The position numbers were made by a program, and so were the translations under genes. Positions 1 through 6,782 of a DNA stretch of 64,000 nt are shown in pieces (positions within the stretch are counted from its first letter, which is position 1; every line of letters starts with the position of its first letter). This DNA comes from SZUA-547 sp963669265 (GTDB lineage Bacteria; Pseudomonadota; Alphaproteobacteria; Rhodobacterales; Rhodobacteraceae). The stretch covers positions 3,100,001 through 3,164,000 of the forward strand of contig OY769916.1 of assembly GCA_963669265.1 (NCBI GenBank), in the 5' to 3' direction. The notes below the pieces were generated by a model. That model searched no databases. It worked only from the letters and a program-made list of their open reading frames with translations, and had not been told where the DNA came from.

Positions 1-620
1 GGCACCCTTAATTCGCCCTCAAGACGGTCCGTGATGCCTGCGCGCCCGGTCAGCGTGGCGGTGAGGCTGTTGCGGTCGACATCCTCGATGTCAAAGCTGC
101 CGATAATGATGGCCGGAAGGACCGAAAAACCCGCCACCGAGGTCCGGAGCGAGCTGGTCTGCTGGTATTCGATCGCGGGTTCTAGAACGAACTCCCCCCG
201 TCGCAACAGGACGCCGCCCCGATCCGCATAGACGGCGACCTCTGGCGGCCGGTCAGATTCAGTCGCCCGACGCTGGGCTTCAGCCCGCGCCGCCTGATCG
301 TCGGCGCCGGTTTGCGCGGCGGCGGCCGTTGCGCTTCCTGCGGCGGCCCCCGCCGCGACGCCTGTGGCCGCGCCCGCGCCGGCCGCCGCCCCCGCGGCGC
401 TGGCTCCGGTCGCGCTGATGCTTGCGCGAAGGGCGTTGATCTGCTGCTGTTGCTGCTCAAGAAACGCGCGGTATTCCTCAAGCTGCCGCGCCTGGGCGTC
501 CAACTGCTGCTGCTGCGCGTCAAGACGGCGCAGCATTTCTTCGTCTGTCTCGGCGGTGGCAGCGCCAGTAAACGCCAGAACGGTCGAAATCGTCGTCGCC
601 GCGACTATGGATTTTTGCAA
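1..620 (-). CDS. Fap-type outer-membrane secretion protein (FapF-like), partial at window edge
   Basis: Open to the left edge, so only about 206 N-terminal residues are visible. I place the start at a TTG (618-620) because GGAAGAGGG lies 6 bases upstream and a signal peptide follows directly (hydrophobic core, then ATAETDEE). Residues about 25-60 are a Gln-rich coiled coil (QQQQ clusters), followed by an Ala/Gly linker. From about residue 120 comes a conserved entry to a beta-barrel: YADRGGVL, then FVLEPAIEYQQTSS, then DVDRNSLTATLTGR. This order (signal, coiled coil, linker, barrel of the phenol-degradation MetA-like family) is that of FapF, the Pseudomonas outer-membrane pore for amyloid subunits. 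It is the last visible gene of the amyloid cluster. The C-terminal barrel lies outside the window, so the assignment rests on architecture and neighbours. Confidence 0.7.
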   Translation of the reverse strand, partial: MQKSIVAATTISTVLAFTGAATAETDEEMLRRLDAQQQQLDAQARQLEEYRAFLEQQQQQINALRASISATGASAAGAAAGAGAATGVAAGAAAGSATAAAAQTGADDQAARAEAQRRATESDRPPEVAVYADRGGVLLRRGEFVLEPAIEYQQTSSLRTSVAGFSVLPAIIIGSFDIEDVDRNSLTATLTGRAGITDRLEGELRV

Positions 621-772
621 TTTAGATCCCTCTTCCCATCTGCTGGGAGCCGGTCACCGGCGTTTGGCGATTCTCGGCGTCGCCATACCGTTCTCGGTCT
701 CAGTGTTCTTTTTATGTCGGTCCTTGCTTGAGTCTGCGATCCTTTCAATGGGTCCTGAACGGATGGTCGCGG

Positions 773-795
773 CGACCTTAGATCGCCGCCCATGA
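773..795 (-). terminator. Short hairpin just after the 202-aa gene
   Basis: Immediately after the stop of the 202-residue gene the minus strand forms a perfect 7-bp stem (GCGGCGA with TCGCCGC, loop TCTAAGG). No T-run follows, so it is more likely a processing or attenuation element in the 175-bp gap before the FapF-like gene than a true terminator. Confidence 0.35.
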
Positions 796-1404
796 TTAAA
801 ACCGACCGCCGCGGAAGCCTCGTTGCAGGCGTGAGCGGTAATTGGACCTCTGGAAGCGCCGATGGTCGACGCCGATGTCCACCTGGATCAGTTGTTGAAT
901 GGCGATGTTGTCTTTGTTGTTTTGGACAATGTTCACCAGTCCAGAGCTTCCGTTGAAGCTGGTCGAAACCGTACTGTCGCCGCTTTGCGTCACGACGAAT
1001 GCGCCTTGCGCGCCGTCGAAGCTGTTGTTGACCGACGGCTGCGTATCACCCGGGGGCGTGCTGACTTCGACGATCGCTGGGCCGGAGCCCGCCGAGTTCG
1101 TCACGGGGCGGGCGGTGCGAGTGGCGCGAGCGGGGCGGGAGGATCTGGTGTCGAAACCGACATGGCCTTTCGCCGCGGAATTGCCGTTGATGAGCGTTTC
1201 GTAGAACAGGCTGAAATACACAAGGCCCAGGTCGCGGAACCTGAATCCGCCACGCATATTGTCCAACTCCGCATCCGGGACAATGGAGCGGGCGTCGAAT
1301 GCTCCGTAATTGAGCGGGCTCGCCGCCTCGGCGCGGTCTGCGCCGCCGATGATCGCCACTGTGACAGCGACGGTCGCGAGTGCGGATGTAACCAAGTTAG
1401 TCAT
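796..1404 (-). CDS. Exported minor amyloid-like subunit with double-glycine motif (FapE-like)
   Basis: 202 residues. A Sec signal peptide ends near AEA (residue 27). Residues 46-53 read ELDNMRGG, a double-glycine cleavage motif of the kind cut by C39 peptidases, followed by an aromatic segment (FRFRDLGLVYFSLFYE). The C-terminal half carries two copies of the repeat found ten times in the large amyloid protein: a first degenerate copy around SFDGAQG and a second around SFNGSSGLVNIVQNN. The tail is Arg-rich. The start ATG has AGGGG upstream and lies 14 bases after the C39 peptidase stop, so the two are co-transcribed. I infer a minor subunit or nucleator, processed by the adjacent peptidase. 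Resemblance to FapE is by layout only. Confidence 0.65.
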   Translation of the reverse strand: MTNLVTSALATVAVTVAIIGGADRAEAASPLNYGAFDARSIVPDAELDNMRGGFRFRDLGLVYFSLFYETLINGNSAAKGHVGFDTRSSRPARATRTARPVTNSAGSGPAIVEVSTPPGDTQPSVNNSFDGAQGAFVVTQSGDSTVSTSFNGSSGLVNIVQNNKDNIAIQQLIQVDIGVDHRRFQRSNYRSRLQRGFRGGRF

Positions 1405-1418
1405 TGGGTCTTTCCCCT

Positions 1419-2117
1419 TCAGTACTCACCCAAACCCGGTGCAAGAAGCGTAATCGACGACAGATTGCGCGAACTGAGCGCAGTGCCGAACGGCGCCTTG
1501 TGGCGCACTTTCCAGCCGTCTTCTGTGTTGAACGTCGCTTTGGCCAATTGCATCTGATCCGTGACGACGAAGAGGATGCCGTTCCACATCGCTTCGAATT
1601 CGTCTCGGGGGTAAGTCTTGTTTCCGAGCGCCGGGTCGCCGACCAGAACTTCGTCGGCGGTGACGCCCTTGATGACAACGAAATGAAGGTAGCCGCGAAG
1701 ATTGATCAGCACGATCGCCGGAATTCCGACCGTTTCCAGCTTGTCGAGAGATTCCCGGAAGCCGTTGGCCGTCAGGCCAGAGCGCTGCAGGTACTGCTTC
1801 ATATCGAGAAGCGAGAACCCTTTCGTCCTGATTTTTTCTTCATCTCCATATTCCAGCATCGAGGTGAACACAGTCTGCTCATCGACCGGCGCGTCGTAAT
1901 GATAGCTCAGCAACGTCGCCACAGCGGCGGAGCCGCAGGAGAAGTCGTACATCTGGCGAACGATGTCGCGAAAGCGCGCTTCCTTAATGCTTGTGACGTT
2001 TACGCGTCCGAAGCCGAAGCCCGGCAGCGCGACCTGGCCCGCCACGACGGGGGTCGTGATCACGGAGGCGGCGCTGATAGCGGCTGCGCAAACGATGGAA
2101 AGCAGGTGCCGGTTCAT
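1419..2117 (-). CDS. Periplasmic C39-family cysteine peptidase (FapD-like)
   Basis: 232 residues with a Sec signal peptide (cleavage near VVAG, residue 27) and no ABC-transporter part, so it is a stand-alone periplasmic C39 peptidase. The catalytic Cys is C61 in the family motif YDFSCGSAAVATLL. The His is H145 in GYLHFVVIKG and the Asp is D161 in VGDPALG. Length, active-site order and placement match FapD of the Pseudomonas fap operon. Probable substrates are the neighbouring exported proteins that carry LD-x-x-RGG motifs. It sits between the 125-residue minor subunit (38-base gap) and the 202-residue one (14-base gap). Confidence 0.85.
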   Translation of the reverse strand: MNRHLLSIVCAAAISAASVITTPVVAGQVALPGFGFGRVNVTSIKEARFRDIVRQMYDFSCGSAAVATLLSYHYDAPVDEQTVFTSMLEYGDEEKIRTKGFSLLDMKQYLQRSGLTANGFRESLDKLETVGIPAIVLINLRGYLHFVVIKGVTADEVLVGDPALGNKTYPRDEFEAMWNGILFVVTDQMQLAKATFNTEDGWKVRHKAPFGTALSSRNLSSITLLAPGLGEY

Positions 2118-2155
2118 AACTGGTACAGTGGTTCCTCGAGCCTGGACGGCGCCGT

Positions 2156-2533
2156 TTATGGCGCTGGCGCGACAGCGTTGATGTTCACGCTGACGCTGGT
2201 CTGGATAATCACCCCGCTGCCTGTGTTCTGGATGATGTTTCCGAGTATCGCGCTGTTGTTGAAGGCGTTGTCGATCAGATTTGCGCCGGTGCTTTCCTGG
2301 ACGACTTTGTTCTCGCTGAGCGTAGCCACCATATTGCCCAGATCGCAGCCTTCGTTGCAGGGATGTTCGCCCCCGCGATAATCGTCGAGATCCATCGGCG
2401 AAAGCGCGGCGCCGAATGGCGAAGTCTCTGTACCGCCGCTCGGATCCTCGGCGGACGCCGATGTTGCTGAAATGACCAAAAGCGCGGATACGGTCGCAAC
2501 CGCCAGCGCTTTTCTGGTCTTTGGGTTTCGCAT
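2156..2533 (-). CDS. Small exported amyloid-like protein with double-glycine motif
   Basis: 125 residues. The signal peptide ends near ASA (residue 28). Residues 46-55 read PMDLDDYRGG, the same motif and nearly the same position as in the 202-residue protein, followed by two cysteines (CNEGCD). The C-terminus (from about residue 95) carries one degenerate amyloid repeat (AFNNSAILGNIIQN) and a hydrophobic beta-rich end. No enzyme motif is visible. The gene follows the large repeat protein after a 107-base gap with a strong hairpin. Likely a nucleator or minor fibre subunit that needs C39 processing. The function is inferred from the motif and the neighbours. Confidence 0.6.
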   Translation of the reverse strand: MRNPKTRKALAVATVSALLVISATSASAEDPSGGTETSPFGAALSPMDLDDYRGGEHPCNEGCDLGNMVATLSENKVVQESTGANLIDNAFNNSAILGNIIQNTGSGVIIQTSVSVNINAVAPAP

Positions 2534-2592
2534 CTTATCCCCCTAACCGCGCATGGCGGCTATCCCCGTGGAATCAAACTTCGAAACTTGGT

Positions 2593-2618
2593 GACGGGCG
2601 CGCCGTAGCGCGCCCGTC
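2593..2618 (-). terminator. Perfect 11-bp hairpin between major and minor subunit genes
   Basis: GACGGGCGCGC and its exact complement are separated by a 4-base loop (bases 2604-2607). The hairpin lies 22 bases past the stop of the large repeat gene. On the minus strand no T-run follows. A GC-only stem of this strength at this place would protect the 3' end of the major-subunit mRNA or attenuate read-through, so that the main subunit is made in excess. Confidence 0.55.
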
Positions 2619-2640
2619 GTTGGTATGACCTGTGAGAGTC

Positions 2641-5271
2641 TTAGTAGCTGGCGATAACCGTCACGCTCGACTGGATCGCATTGCCGTTGCCGTTGTTCTG
2701 CTGAACGGTGGCGATGCCCTTGAAGCCGTTGAAGGAGCCTCCATCGATGACATTCAACTGACCAGGCAGAGCGCGCGTCGGTTCAAGCGCCGTCGAGTTG
2801 CCGGAGACGACTGCGAGAAGGCCCGCATCCGCCATGACCGCGCCGTTAAAGCCGGAACCGTCATCATCGTCATGAACGATGACCGCGTTGGACGACTGGA
2901 TGGCGTTGTGGTCGCCGTTGTTCTGCTGAACGTTGGCGATGCCCATGGCGCCCGAGAATGAACCGCCGGTGATAGTGTTCACGCGATCGGCGTCATTCGT
3001 CATAATGGCGAAGTTCTCCGTGACGAAAGCCGTCGCGAAAGCGCCTGCCATGGCGTCGTCTGCATCGTCATACTCGGCGAGATCCGCCGTGGTCATCAGA
3101 GCGTAGACGCCGTTTGCGATCTGCATCGCATTGCCGTCGCCGTTGTTCTGCTGAACATTGGCGATACCCTGATAGCCGCTGAAGACACCATCGTTCTGCG
3201 TGTTCACGCGGTTGGTGTCGTCATCCCCGGCAAGACGGAACTCCGTCACAGTCGAATTGCCGGAAACATCAGCATAGGCGCTGACGTTCAAGCCGCCAGA
3301 ATAGTGACCGCCGATATCTTCGATGTCATCGCCGTCAAACACCGCGAATACGCCGTTGGCGGCCTGGATGGCGTTTGCGTCGCCGTTGTTCTGCTGAACA
3401 TTGGCGATGCCGGCGCCGTCCGCGAAGGCCTCGCCGGTCAGCAGGTTGTCGCGATCATTCGACCCAACTTCGTTGACGGTCGGTCCGGCGTCGCTGAGCG
3501 CAGCCGTATAGTTTTCGCTGACATTCGCGCCGGCGCTGACATTGAAGGTTTTAATGTCGTCATCCGAATGGTCCAGGATGCCGGCGCCGTCGTTGACAGC
3601 AACCGAATTGGCGACCTGCATCGCATTCGCATTTCCGTTGTTCTGCTGAACGCTGAAAATGCCCTGCACTTCGCCCGTGAACGCGCCATCGCCGATAAAG
3701 TTGGTGCGCTCGCCGACCAATTCGTTTCCGCCGCCCCTTGGGTTGCTGTTGAAATCGAAGGTCGTGTTACCCACTACATCGGCCCAGGTGTCCACCACGA
3801 TCGAGTTCTCATCGGTCGGATCGTGTTTGATGAGTTTCCATCCATAGCGTGGGATCCAAACCCACTTATACCTCACGCCGCCATCATAGCCTGGCTCGCC
3901 AGCTTCGCCGTCGCCGGTCACGGCGGTGACGTTGTTGGAGATCTGCATGGCGTTGGCGTCGCCGTTGTTTTGCTGAACGTTGATGATGCCCATCGATCCA
4001 GCAAAGGCGTTGCCGCTGAGCGTGTTGTCACGATTTGACCACACGTCGCCAGCCTGATTTTCAACCACGGTGGCAAAGGCGCCTGTGAAGGAGTTGATCT
4101 CATCGATATCGTCATCTGTATCGATGGCCGCGCGAACGCCGGTCGCCGACTGGATGGCGTTGTTGTCGCCATTGTTCTGCTGAGCCGTCAGGATGCCTGC
4201 GGCGCCGGAGAAAGAATCGCCAGTGACTGTATTGCTGCGACCGCCAAGCTGGCCGTCCGCATTTTGCAGTTCAGGCGTCGAGTTGTTGTAGGAACGGTTG
4301 CCGCCCACACCCGCCTCGGTGACGACGACAGAGTAGGCTCTCTCTTCCTTATACGGCTCCGCGTCGGTGCCGAGATCTGCGACCACAGTGTTGGCCACCG
4401 ACATCGCGTTTGCATTGCCGTTGTTCTGCTGGACGGAGATTATGCCCATGGCGCCGACGAAGGAATCCGTGACAAGGTTGAACCGTTCGCCAGCGAGATC
4501 ATCCAAATCGTTATCCACATAGTAGTAGTGTGGGATGTCCTCTTCGGCGTCGATGTCAGTCGTCTCATTACCGACAACGAGGGCTTGGGAAAACGTTTTG
4601 CTGCGGGAATCGTCGGTGCTGCCGCCGCCGACACCGCTGACCGGGCCGAACGTGCCGTTGATATTAGCCGAAACCACATCGCTGATGCCCATGGCGTTGC
4701 CGTCACCATTGTTCTGCTGAACCGCGACGATGCCGAGCGCGCCGTTGAACGAATTGTTGATCGTGTTGTCGCGGCGCGCGTCTGGATTGACCGCTTCGTC
4801 GACATAGATGCGGAACGGGGCCCTCGGATGGAAGTGCGAATGCACTTCCTCGGTCTCAACATAGTCGTCGAGCGTGTTGCCTTCGACCGTTTGACGCGTG
4901 TTGTTCGATTGCTGGATGTCGTCGCCGCCACCCGAAGCGTTCACCAACACGTTGGCGTCTGCGCCGATCGCATTGCTGTGACCGTTGTTCTGTTGCACGT
5001 GAATAATGCCCGCAGCGCCGTCATTGAACGCGCCGGGGCCTTCACTTTCGCCAAGCTCGTCGCCGATCAGGTTGATGCGATCCGTGCCGGGATCATATTG
5101 CTCGTTTTCAAACACACCCTGATCAATAGATTTATGTGGACCAGCCTCCGGCACTTTGTATTTGGCTGGATGCCCCCAGGCGTTTTGCGCGTCGTCGTCA
5201 TACGCCATCGCCGGGATCGCCCCAAGCGAGATGGCGGCAACGCAGGCGCTCGTTAATAGATATTTGCGCAT
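2641..5271 (-). CDS. Major functional-amyloid subunit with ten QQNN repeats
   Basis: 876 residues, signal peptide cut near AMA (residue 23), acidic, almost no Cys. Ten copies of a repeat are spread over the protein, with QQNN starting at residues 93, 185, 281, 364, 433, 542, 627, 707, 782 and 857. Each copy reads roughly F-x-G-x-x-G-I-x-x-V-QQNNG-x-x-NA-[IM], usually preceded by N-x-[IVL]. Spacing varies from 69 to 109 residues because the linkers differ. Regular Gln/Asn ladders with Gly turns are typical of curli and Fap subunits. The protein ends right after the last repeat. A sigma-54 promoter lies about 117 bases upstream. No enzymatic or adhesion domain is recognised. An alternative reading is a beta-solenoid matrix protein, but the C39/FapF-like neighbours favour amyloid. 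Confidence 0.75.
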   Translation of the reverse strand: MRKYLLTSACVAAISLGAIPAMAYDDDAQNAWGHPAKYKVPEAGPHKSIDQGVFENEQYDPGTDRINLIGDELGESEGPGAFNDGAAGIIHVQQNNGHSNAIGADANVLVNASGGGDDIQQSNNTRQTVEGNTLDDYVETEEVHSHFHPRAPFRIYVDEAVNPDARRDNTINNSFNGALGIVAVQQNNGDGNAMGISDVVSANINGTFGPVSGVGGGSTDDSRSKTFSQALVVGNETTDIDAEEDIPHYYYVDNDLDDLAGERFNLVTDSFVGAMGIISVQQNNGNANAMSVANTVVADLGTDAEPYKEERAYSVVVTEAGVGGNRSYNNSTPELQNADGQLGGRSNTVTGDSFSGAAGILTAQQNNGDNNAIQSATGVRAAIDTDDDIDEINSFTGAFATVVENQAGDVWSNRDNTLSGNAFAGSMGIINVQQNNGDANAMQISNNVTAVTGDGEAGEPGYDGGVRYKWVWIPRYGWKLIKHDPTDENSIVVDTWADVVGNTTFDFNSNPRGGGNELVGERTNFIGDGAFTGEVQGIFSVQQNNGNANAMQVANSVAVNDGAGILDHSDDDIKTFNVSAGANVSENYTAALSDAGPTVNEVGSNDRDNLLTGEAFADGAGIANVQQNNGDANAIQAANGVFAVFDGDDIEDIGGHYSGGLNVSAYADVSGNSTVTEFRLAGDDDTNRVNTQNDGVFSGYQGIANVQQNNGDGNAMQIANGVYALMTTADLAEYDDADDAMAGAFATAFVTENFAIMTNDADRVNTITGGSFSGAMGIANVQQNNGDHNAIQSSNAVIVHDDDDGSGFNGAVMADAGLLAVVSGNSTALEPTRALPGQLNVIDGGSFNGFKGIATVQQNNGNGNAIQSSVTVIASY

Positions 5272-5387
5272 TGGTGATTACCCCATACCGTTGCGTTGTA
5301 GGCGATGGCGTGAACGCATTCGCGCCGTCGCCTCAGCCCCCTCGAATGACCCTGCGATAGAGTTCTCGCCGAGCCTGCGCTTTGCCT

Positions 5388-5403
5388 TGCATGGGGCGTG
5401 CCA
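5388..5403 (-). promoter_or_regulatory. Sigma-54 promoter of the major amyloid gene
   Basis: Minus strand reads TGGCACGCCCCATGCA. This matches the sigma-54 consensus TGGCACG-N4-TTGCW at every defined position except one (A for T at position 12), with the invariant GG and GC at the right spacing. It lies about 117 bases upstream of the ATG at 5271. Confidence 0.75.
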
Positions 5404-5524
5404 AAACCGAAACTTAGTGAAAATAAAGCGGAATTACGGAGTATGAAGGCAAATCAGGCGAATTCTCGAGCGCCAGATCACCTTGGATCTGTTCATCTTG
5501 TGTTAATATTTGTTAATCAGCGGT

Positions 5525-5536
5525 GTAAACGTTTAC
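5525..5536. promoter_or_regulatory. 12-bp perfect palindrome, candidate enhancer/operator
   Basis: GTAAACGTTTAC is a perfect dyad. Extended to 14 bases (GTGTAAACGTTTAC, 5523-5536), it recurs in reverse orientation at 5627-5640 with 13 of 14 matches. Candidate upstream activator sites for the sigma-54 activator encoded at 6783-7970, although LacI-family operators look similar. Confidence 0.45.
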
Positions 5537-5593
5537 GAATGTGAACGCTTCACGGTTGAGCGCGAAAGAATGTTACGGATCGGCGGCGCGGTG

Positions 5594-5608
5594 TTAAGTA
5601 ACCGTTAA
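5594..5608 (+). promoter_or_regulatory. CtrA-like box TTAA-N7-TTAA
   Basis: TTAAGTAACCGTTAA fits the alphaproteobacterial CtrA full-site consensus exactly and is followed by a third GTTAA at 5614. CtrA is a cell-cycle and motility regulator in this class. A single match in an AT-rich stretch can be chance. Confidence 0.35.
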
Positions 5609-5711
5609 CCAGCGTTAACATCGGCCGTAAAGGTTTACACCGGCTTGAAGGCGCGAGCGCGCCTCGACCCCATCGATTTTAAGGAGCTAAATACGCGCCG
5701 GTCTCAAGCGG

Positions 5712-6305
5712 TCAGTCGAACAGCAGCGCAGCGACGGTGGTCGGATCGGGCACGCCCGTAACCTCCATACCGTCTTTCGAAGACTGATAGGCCTCGATCG
5801 CTGCACGGGTGCCGGGACCGTACACGCCATCCACCGTTGAAGTGTAGTGGCCATGGCGCTTTAGCTGAATCTGAACACGACGGAGCGTTTCCTTCTGCAC
5901 CGTCGCCGTATGCTCTCCGTTCGTCAGGGTGATCGGATCAGCTTTGCGCGCCTGACGCACGGGCGCGAAGTCCCGAGAGATGACGCCGACTGCGGCCCAG
6001 ACCGTTTCTTCGGGATAGCCTGTGCAAAAGCGCACGACCAATCGCCCCAGAAGCTCCGCATCCAGATCTGGCGTCAAATCGTAAGTGTTTTTGACGTACT
6101 GATTGACGGCGGTGAAATAGCCATTCATCCAGGCGGCGTAGGCGACGCCTCTGGCGGGATCTTCCGCTCTGTCTTCAAGGAGTTGAGCGCAGGTTCGGTT
6201 CCCGAGACCACGTATTTTAAAGTTGCCGTCCCGGTCCGCCGCCAGCGCGACAGGCGCCGCCGTAGCCACCATGCTCGCCAAAGCGAGCGCCAACGCTGCG
6301 CGCAT
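5712..6305 (-). CDS. Exported protein with peptidoglycan-binding domain
   Basis: 197 residues from the ATG at 6305, preceded by AGAGGACAG. A longer frame runs further upstream, but that part is low-complexity shadow of the preceding gene. Signal peptide (cleavage near ALA, residue 22). Residues about 30-105 form a small helical domain with two cysteines (C39 and C94) resembling HdeA/Rap1a proteins. Residues about 140-197 are a PG_binding_1 domain (VQIQLKRHGHY, DGVYGPGTRAAIEAYQ). It probably binds the cell wall, and within the sigma-54 unit it could anchor or space the amyloid secretion apparatus. It lies 28 bases after the 116-residue gene. Confidence 0.7.
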   Translation of the reverse strand: MRAALALALASMVATAAPVALAADRDGNFKIRGLGNRTCAQLLEDRAEDPARGVAYAAWMNGYFTAVNQYVKNTYDLTPDLDAELLGRLVVRFCTGYPEETVWAAVGVISRDFAPVRQARKADPITLTNGEHTATVQKETLRRVQIQLKRHGHYTSTVDGVYGPGTRAAIEAYQSSKDGMEVTGVPDPTTVAALLFD

Positions 6306-6333
6306 AGTTCTGTCCTCTGCTAAGTGCGGAATC

Positions 6334-6684
6334 TCACCTGCGGTGACCATTGATCGTGCTGGAAATCTGCCCGCGCCCAACCGAATAGCTGGGGTTCGAT
6401 TTTGGTCTACCGCCGCCGGTTTTGAGCTCGTCCCAAAGGATGATAGCGCTGGTCTCGCCGGTCTTTGACGGTTGCTGGTCAGACGCCGACCAGCGCCCCC
6501 GAACGACATCAAGCTTGCTTTCGGCAACGGGGTGAGAGAAATCGGCGGCTGCAAGCACGATTGGCGCCGCGGCGGGCGCAGTTTGCGACGCCTCGCCGGC
6601 TTGCGCCGAAGAGGCGATGAGCGAGGCAAGGGCCGCGATTGCGATCGCTCCGCCTTGCAAGTACATGCCAAGTTTGCCTGTCAT
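6334..6684 (-). CDS. Small exported protein with degenerate double-glycine motif
   Basis: 116 residues with a signal peptide (cleavage near AQA, residue 29). Residues 57-64 read SKLDVVRGR, the same layout as ELDNMRGG and DLDDYRGG in the two minor subunits downstream, but with Arg in place of the second Gly. The tail is Ser/Gly-rich and has no QQNN repeat. First gene after a sigma-54 promoter and followed 28 bases later by the peptidoglycan-binding gene. I do not recognise its family. The shared motif suggests it belongs to the same export/processing pathway, perhaps as an uncleaved or differently cleaved client. Confidence 0.6.
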   Translation of the reverse strand: MTGKLGMYLQGGAIAIAALASLIASSAQAGEASQTAPAAAPIVLAAADFSHPVAESKLDVVRGRWSASDQQPSKTGETSAIILWDELKTGGGRPKSNPSYSVGRGQISSTINGHRR

Positions 6685-6743
6685 CGTCGCTCTAGCCTTC
6701 GTCTCTCGGTAGCGTTCGTCGCATCACTGTCACTATGAACACT

Positions 6744-6759
6744 TGCAATCCATGGGCCA
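6744..6759 (-). promoter_or_regulatory. Sigma-54 promoter of the 116-aa/PG-binding operon
   Basis: Minus strand reads TGGCCCATGGATTGCA: the GG and GC elements are exact, the -12 TTGCA is perfect, and there are two mismatches in the -24 half. It lies 60 bases upstream of the ATG at 6684, in the gap after the sigma-54 activator gene. Confidence 0.65.
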
Positions 6760-6782
6760 ACTTCTGCGGCCCTTTGGAAAAA

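Larger units (their letters stand above)
5272..5711. promoter_or_regulatory. 440-bp control region of the amyloid operon
   Basis: No gene. It holds a sigma-54 promoter, a palindrome GTAAACGTTTAC (5525-5536), a near-copy of the 14-base GTGTAAACGTTTAC in inverse orientation (5627-5640), a small dyad GTGAA-CGC-TTCAC (5541-5553), and GTTAA boxes at 5502, 5512, 5593, 5604 and 5614. The palindromes lie about 120-240 bases upstream of the promoter, the usual place for sigma-54 activator enhancers. Confidence 0.6.

Noticed and set aside
2641..5271. Possible CRISPR array because of regularly repeated DNA
   Set aside because: The repeats encode QQNN protein motifs, vary in sequence and spacing, and lie in one long reading frame.
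6306..6671. N-terminal extension of the peptidoglycan-binding protein frame
   Set aside because: The extra residues are Arg/Pro/Ser-rich and overlap the 116-residue gene in another frame; a clean start with ribosome site and signal peptide lies at 6305.
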